A stretch of 64,000 nt of DNA from Acidimicrobiales bacterium (lineage in GTDB: Bacteria; Actinomycetota; Acidimicrobiia; Acidimicrobiales; Acidimicrobilacustridaceae), in assembly GCA_018401565.1 (NCBI GenBank), contig JAGYKS010000024.1, positions 124,001 through 188,000 on the forward strand, read 5' to 3'. Below are positions 58,756 to 64,000 of the stretch, piece by piece. Under the pieces are notes generated by a model. It had not been told where the DNA came from. It searched no databases and worked only from the letters and a program-made list of their open reading frames with translations. Position 1 is the first letter of the stretch. Each line of letters begins with the position of its first letter. The translations under genes were made by a program, and so were the position numbers.

Positions 58756-61483
58756 CTACCGAACGCGCGGGCTGTCGGCAGACGTGTCGAGGCCGTGGTC
58801 GGTGATGGCTGCGGCCACCACCGATGGGTCCACCGATCCCTGAGGCGGCCAAGCGCGTCGAGCACGGCCACTTCCACACTGGCGGCGTCGACTTCGAAAA
58901 AGCGGCGCATCGCCGCCCGATCGTCGCTTCGGCCGTAGCCGTCGGTGCCCAGCGACACAAACGGCCTCGACGCCGGGACGAACCGGCTGATCTGGTCGGG
59001 CACGGCCGTGAGGTAGTCGGTGACCGCCACCACCGGGCCATTGCCGGCCAGCAGTTGGGTGACCAGCGGGATGCGGGGCTCGTCGCCGGGATGCAGGCGG
59101 TTCCATCGCACGACGTCCAGGCCTTCTTCACGCAACTGCTTCCAGCCCGGCACGCTCCACAGCTCCACGCCGATGCCGCGGGCGGCCAGGGCGTCTCGGG
59201 CGGCAACAGCAGCGCCATGGCTGGGGCCAGAAAACAGCACTGACGCCTGGGTGGGCAGGCCGTCGGGAGCGGTGGCGAACCGGTACATGCCGGCCATGAT
59301 GTCGTCGGCGGTGACGTCGTCGGGCTGCGCCGGCATCACCCACGGTTCGTTGTACACCGTCATGTAGGTGAATTCGTCGTTGGCGTCGGTGTCACCGTGT
59401 GACGGGTCGCTGCCGGGGCCGTACATGGTGTGCAAACCCCGTTCGACGATGACGGCCATCTCGTAGGCGAACGACGGATCCCACGCCCGACACGACGGCA
59501 CCACCGACGCCAGCAGGTGGCTGTGGCCGTCGGCGTGCTGCAGGCCTTCGCCGGCCAGGGTGGTGCGTCCGGCGGTGGCACCGACCAAAAAGCCGCGGGC
59601 CCGGGCATCGGCTGCCGCCCAGACGAGGTCGCCCACTCGCTGAAACCCGAACATCGAATAGAAGATGAAGAACGGCACCATGGGGATGCCCCGGGTTGCG
59701 TACGACGTGGCGGCCGCCGTCCACGACGCCAACGAACCGGCCTCGGTGATGCCCTCTTCGAGGATCTGGCCGTTGGCGTCCTCCACGTAGCTGAGCAGCA
59801 GACCGTGGTCCACGGGCTCGTAGCGCTGCCCGCCGTGGGCGTAGATGCGGAACTCCCGAAACAGTGCGTCCATGCCGAAGGTGCGGGCCTCGTCGGGCAC
59901 GATGGGCACCACCCGTTCACCCATGTTGGGGTCGCGCAACAGGTTGCGGAGCATGCGAACGAACACCCCGGTGGTGGTGACTTCAGCTGTTCCCGACCCG
60001 GCGGCGAACTCGGTGAAGGCATCGTGGCTGGCCACGGTGATGGGTCGCCGGGTGGCTGCGGGCCTCGACGGCAGGTTGCCGCCCAGCTCGGCACGCCGCA
60101 ACGCCAGGTAGCGGGCCTCGGGCGATTCGGCAGCCGGCATCAGAAATGGCGCCTCGCCGGCGGCCAGGGCGTCCATGTCCAGCACGTCGGTGAGGTGGAG
60201 GCGCTCGGCCAGGGTGACCAACTGGATGTCGGTCATTTTCTTGATCTGGTGGGTGGCGTTGCGACTTTCCACATCGGGGCCGAGCGTCCAACCCTTGATG
60301 GTCTTGGCCAGGATCACGGTGGGCTTGCCGGTGGTGGTGGCCGCAGCGTGGAAGGCGGCGTACAGCTTGAGGTAGTCGTGTCCGCCACGCGGGAGCGTCT
60401 CAAGGTCTGTGGTCCGACAGGTGCTCAACCATGGCCCGCAGTCGGGGGTCGGGACCAAAGAAATGGTCGCGGATGTGGGCCCCGTCGCTCACGGCGTAAC
60501 GCTGGAAGTCGCCGTCAGGAGTGCTGTTCATCTTGGCCAGCAACACGCCGTCGGTGTCGGCGGCCAGCAGTTCGTCCCATTGTGAACCCCACACCACCTT
60601 GATCACGTTCCAGCCGGCGCCGGTGAACATGGCTTCGAGTTCCTGGATGATCTTGCCGTTGCCGCGCACCGGGCCATCAAGACGCTGCAGGTTGCAGTTG
60701 ACGATCCAGTTGAGGTTGTCGAGGCCTTCACGTGCGGCCAGCGAGATGGACCCCAGGGTTTCGGGTTCGTCGGTTTCGCCGTCACCCACAAAGGCCCACA
60801 CCTGCGACCCGGTGGCGTCGTCGAGACCCCGGTTGGACAAATAGCGCAGGAATCGGGCCTGGTAGATGGAGTTGATGGCCCCCAGACCCATCGACACCGT
60901 GGGGTACTCCCAGAAGTGGGGCATGAGTCGGGGATGGGGATAGCTGGACAGGCCATCACCGGACAGCTCACGACGGAAGTGGTTGACCTGATCCTCGCTC
61001 AGCCTGCCGTCGAGGAACGCCCGGGCATAGGCACCCGGGGCGGCATGGCCCTGCAGGTAGATGTGGTCGCCGGGGCCTCCGTCATCCTTTGCCGTGGAAA
61101 AACCAGTTCATCCCCATGTCCATCAGGGCGGCGGCCGAGGCGAAGGTGGACAGGTGGCCACCGATGCCGTCGGCGGCGCGGTTTGCCCTCACCACCATCA
61201 CCGCTGCGTTCCAGCGGATCATGGCCCGGATGCGCCGTTCGAGGATGGGGTCGCCGGGGAAATCTGGCTGGGCCGACGCAGGGATGGTGTTGATGTAGGG
61301 AGTGGACACCGACGGCGGAAGTTCCAGACCCTGACGGCGGGCATGGTCGCCGAGTCGGGTCAGCAACAAATTGGCCCGCTCGGGTCCGTGGGCGGCAATG
61401 ACGGCGTCGAGGGCGTCAAGCCATTCGCCGGTTTCGTCGGGGTCGGTGTCAGGCAGTTGGCGGGCGAATCCGTCGGGAGTCAT
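58756..61483 (-). CDS. aceE: Pyruvate dehydrogenase E1 component, homodimeric (three frame breaks)
   Basis: Thiamine-diphosphate-dependent decarboxylase of pyruvate feeding E2. About 909 residues when joined, normal for AceE. Seen: [96 protein letters not shown] (TPP motif GDG...N), [14 protein letters not shown], and [21 protein letters not shown]. Breaks: about 61086 (one A too many), about 60410, and about 58840, after which the real frame ends [10 protein letters not shown] at 58756. ATG 61483. Essential in an aerobe, so decay is unlikely. Confidence 0.92.
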
Positions 61484-61599
61484 GTCCAACCATCATGCCG
61501 GGAACATGGCGCGATTACATCCGGCTGCGGCGTGTGGTCGGCGTGTGTGGTCGGCGTGTGGGCGCGGCGGGTCACCCACGGTGTGCCACCATCTGCGCC

Positions 61600-62075
61600 A
61601 TGACCCTTGAGGTGTACACCGATGGAGCGTGCCTGGGAAATCCAGGTCCTGGGGGCTGGGCGTGGGCGGTGCTCGGCGGGCCGTTTGCCAGTGGGGTCGA
61701 GGCGGCCAGCACCAACCAGCGCATGGAGATCATGGCCGCCATGCAGGCGGTGCGCACTCTGGGTCCCGCAGGTTCGTGACCTGCAGATCGTGAGTGATTC
61801 CACCTACGTCGTGAACTGTTTCAACGACCGCTGGTGGGAGGGCTGGATGCGTCGGGGATGGAAGAACTCCCAGCGCAAGCCGGTAGCCAACCGTGACTTG
61901 TGGGAGCCGTTCATTGCGTCTGGTGCGCGAGCACGGTGGGGTGACGTTTCGGTGGGTCAAGGGCCACAGCGAGGATCCCGGCAACGACCTGGTGGACGCG
62001 TTGGCCGTGGAAGCGGCCCAGTCCCAGCAGGGTCGTTCGGGTGGATCACTCGACAGCGTGGCGCCCGGGCCATGA
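61600..62075 (+). CDS. rnhA: Ribonuclease HI (two frame breaks)
   Basis: Cleaves RNA in RNA-DNA hybrids. About 158 residues when joined. Seen: [23 protein letters not shown] with the first catalytic Asp, [13 protein letters not shown] with Glu, [29 protein letters not shown] with Asp, and [26 protein letters not shown] with the His and last Asp. Breaks at about 61770 (one C extra) and about 61915. Together all four catalytic acids are present. The ATGs of this gene and hyuA overlap. Confidence 0.9.
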
Positions 62076-64000
62076 GCGGTGGTCCCGGCATCGGGCGCAG
62101 GGTCGGGTCCGACACCGGAGGGACCTTCACCGACCTCGTTGCCGACGACGGGCGCATCACCAAGGTTCCATCCACCCCTGATGATCCCGGCCGGGCTGTG
62201 CGCACCGGCCTGGCCGACCTTGTCGGTGCCGGGCCTGCTGACGTCGGTGGGCCTGCTGACGTCGCTGCGGCCTGCTGACGTCACTGCGCCTGCTGACGTC
62301 GTTGGGGTTGTGCTCGCCCACGGCACCACCGTGGCCACCAACGCGGTGCTTGAACGTGCGGGGGGACCGGTGGCTCTGGTCACCACCGACGGATTCGCCG
62401 ACATCATCGAGATTGGCCGTCAGGACCGTCCCAGCCTGTACGACACCACCGTGGACCGTCCCGAGCCGCTGGTGGCCCGGGCCCACCGGCTTGAGGTGAT
62501 TGAGCGCCTGGCTGCCGACGGCTCGGTGGTGGTGCCGCTCGATGCTTCGTCGCTGGCCAGGCGTGGCCGACCACCTGGTGGCGTTACGGGCGACCGGTCA
62601 GATTGCAGCCGTGGCAGTGTGCCTGCTGCACGCCGACGTCAACCCCGACCACGAGCGCACCGTGGCCGCATCGTTGCGCACCGCCGGACTGGACGTGACC
62701 TGCTCACACGAGGTCAGCCCCGAATTCCGGGAGTACGAACGCACTGCCACCACGGTGGTCAACGCCTACCTGCGACCGGTGTGCGGGCCATATGTGTCGG
62801 CGTTGGCCGACGCCGCCTCGGCGTTGTGGGTGATGACCTCAGCAGGCGGCCTGACCGACCCGGCTGGTGCCGCCGACGTGCCGGCCCGTTTGTTGCTGTC
62901 GGGCCCAGCCGGGGAGTGCGGGCGGCAGCGGCGGTGGCGGCGGCCAACGACATTGCCGCCGCCGTCACCTTCGACATGGGCGGTACCTCGACTGATGTGT
63001 GCCTGATCATCGACGGCGTGCCTGCCCCGGCCGCCGAGCGGTCAGTGGACGGATTGCCGGTGCGCATGGCGTCGTTGGACGTGCACACCATCGGCGCCGG
63101 CGGTGGGTCGGTGGCGCACCTCGACGCCGGCGGGGCGTTGGTGGTCGGCCCCCGGTCGGCTGGGGCGGTGCCGGGTCCGGCCAGTTACGGGCTGGGTGGC
63201 ACCGAGCCCACGGTCACCGACGCCAACGTGGTGCTGGGGCGCATTCCCGCCCATGCGCCACTGCCGGGTCTGGGCGTGCTCGATGCCGACGCTGCCGCGG
63301 CGGCCCTCGACCATGCCGGGGTGGACGCCGCCGGGGTGGTGGCGGTGGTGAACGCCGCCATGGAACAGGCACTGCGTCAGGTCACCGTGGAGCGTGGTGT
63401 GGATCCCGCCGAGGTGGCCATGGTGGCGTTCGGGGGTGCGGGTGGGCTGCATTGCTGTGAACTGGCCGACGCCCTTGGCATCACCACGGTGCTGGTCCCC
63501 GAGCGAGCCGGGGTGTTTTCAGCCGTCGGGGTGCTCACCGCCCCGAGGCAGGTGGACCTGGTGCGGTCGTGGCCCACGCCGATTGATCACACCGGGCTTG
63601 ATGCCGAGCTCGACGCGCCTCGCCCAGCAGGCGTCATCGGTGGCTGCAGGCAGTGCTGACACCAGTAGTCGTGATACCAGTAGCTCCGACACCAGTAGCC
63701 CCAACACCAGTAGCTCCGACGCCAGTGACCACAACGGCCCCGCGTCCGCAAATGACGAAGGCGTCGTGGTGACGACGTCGGTGGATTGCCGATACGCCGG
63801 GCAGAGCCATGAACTCACGGTGCCGTCGGTGGAGGCATTCCACGGCGAACACGAACGGCGCAACGGCTACCGGCGTCAGCAGTCCGCCATTGAGGTGGTG
63901 GCCTTGCGGGCGACCGCCACCATCGCCGCCCCGGTGTCGCTTGCCGATCTGAAGTCCCCGACAGCGGGTGGCCAGGCCGATGGAGTGCCGCCGGTGCGGG
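62072..64000 (+). CDS. N-methylhydantoinase/5-oxoprolinase A subunit, partial (about four frame breaks)
   Basis: HyuA/OplaH-type ASKHA hydrolase continuing past the window end. Seen: RRVGSDTGGTFTDLVADDGRITKVPSTPDDPGRAVRTGL, VVLAHGTTVATNAVLERAGGPVALVTTDGFADIIEIGRQDRPSLYD, VAVCLLHADVNPDHERTVAASLR, VMTSAGGLTDPAGA, FDMGGTSTDVCLI, DVHTIGAGGGSVAHLDAGGAL, AFGGAGGLHCCELADALGI and, in another frame near the end, YAGQSHELTVPSVEAFHGEHERRNGY. Breaks at about 62267 (inside an 18-bp repeat), about 62565, about 62920 and about 63632. It hydrolyses a cyclic amide with ATP. Substrate unknown. Confidence 0.88.
62231..62303 (+). repeat. 18-bp in-gene tandem repeat encoding GPADV-type hexapeptides
   Basis: Four units of (G)GCCTGCTGACGTCNNT: 18, 18, 19 and 18 bases. 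The 19-base unit (62267-62285) breaks the frame of the hydantoinase. At 18 bases throughout the protein reads GPADVG-GPADVA-APADVT-APADVV in a surface loop. Confidence 0.85.
63658..63717 (+). repeat. 15-bp in-gene tandem repeat encoding DTSS(x) pentapeptides
   Basis: Four 15-base units (63658, 63673, 63688, 63703) encode DTSSR, DTSSS, DTSSP, NTSSS in the hydantoinase frame, forming a flexible insert. Confidence 0.85.

Overview
The window is a very G+C-rich, densely packed bacterial chromosome segment. Gene content points to the Actinomycetota, most likely the class Acidimicrobiia (inference, no database search). Supporting features are a resuscitation-promoting-factor-like protein, the 33-residue ribosomal protein bS22, SufS/SufU without an Isc system, homodimeric pyruvate dehydrogenase AceE, two luciferase-like (F420-type) oxidoreductases, DUF501 next to ppx, and the actinobacterial block pth-mfd-(ppiC)-mazG-eno-ftsB.

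Layout. 1-3.9 kb: metG (5' end outside the window), tatD, an Rpf-like cell-wall enzyme, rsmA and ispE. 4.1-4.3 kb: bS22 and tRNA-Gln on the minus strand. 4.4-16.4 kb: glmU (short), prs, rplY, pth, mfd, a PpiC lipoprotein, a methylase-MazG fusion, eno and ftsB. 16.5-20.6 kb: an ABC-2 exporter, a lipoprotein and a YceI protein. 20.7-29.5 kb: DUF6941, DUF501, ppx, an aminotransferase, an acetyltransferase, an enoyl-CoA hydratase, an MFS exporter, an Fe-S PD-(D/E)XK nuclease, a serine-acetyltransferase-like protein and a VOC protein. 29.56-35.96 kb: a probable integrated island bounded by a 30-base imperfect direct repeat (21 bases identical) whose right copy lies inside an intact tRNA-Leu gene. 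It carries a GH3 glycosidase, a ROK regulator, a class II (E. coli-like) xylose isomerase and an amidase. 36-50.3 kb: core and redox/lipid genes (LLM, a metalloprotease, acyl-CoA dehydrogenase, MaoC, mutY, metallo-beta-lactamase, gamma-carbonic anhydrase, DUF2752, PCD). 50.4-56.4 kb: sufU, sufS, crtZ, a glyoxalase-II-like enzyme, an acyl-CoA dehydrogenase and hydrolases. 56.3-64 kb: a tandem-RCK potassium channel, a HhH-GPD protein, aceE, rnhA and the start of a hydantoinase A.

Two properties run through the whole window. First, about 30 single- or double-base frame breaks interrupt genes that must be functional (metG, ispE, mfd, aceE, rnhA). Many sit in short homopolymers, and this looks like uncorrected sequencing or assembly error rather than gene decay. 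Genes are therefore annotated across the breaks. Second, short tandem repeats of 12-32 bp cluster at gene 3' ends and intergenic junctions, often overlapping stop codons. I found no CRISPR array, rRNA, insertion sequence, phage gene or recognisable defence system. The most interesting accessory feature is the tRNA-Leu-associated sugar island, which has no visible integrase.
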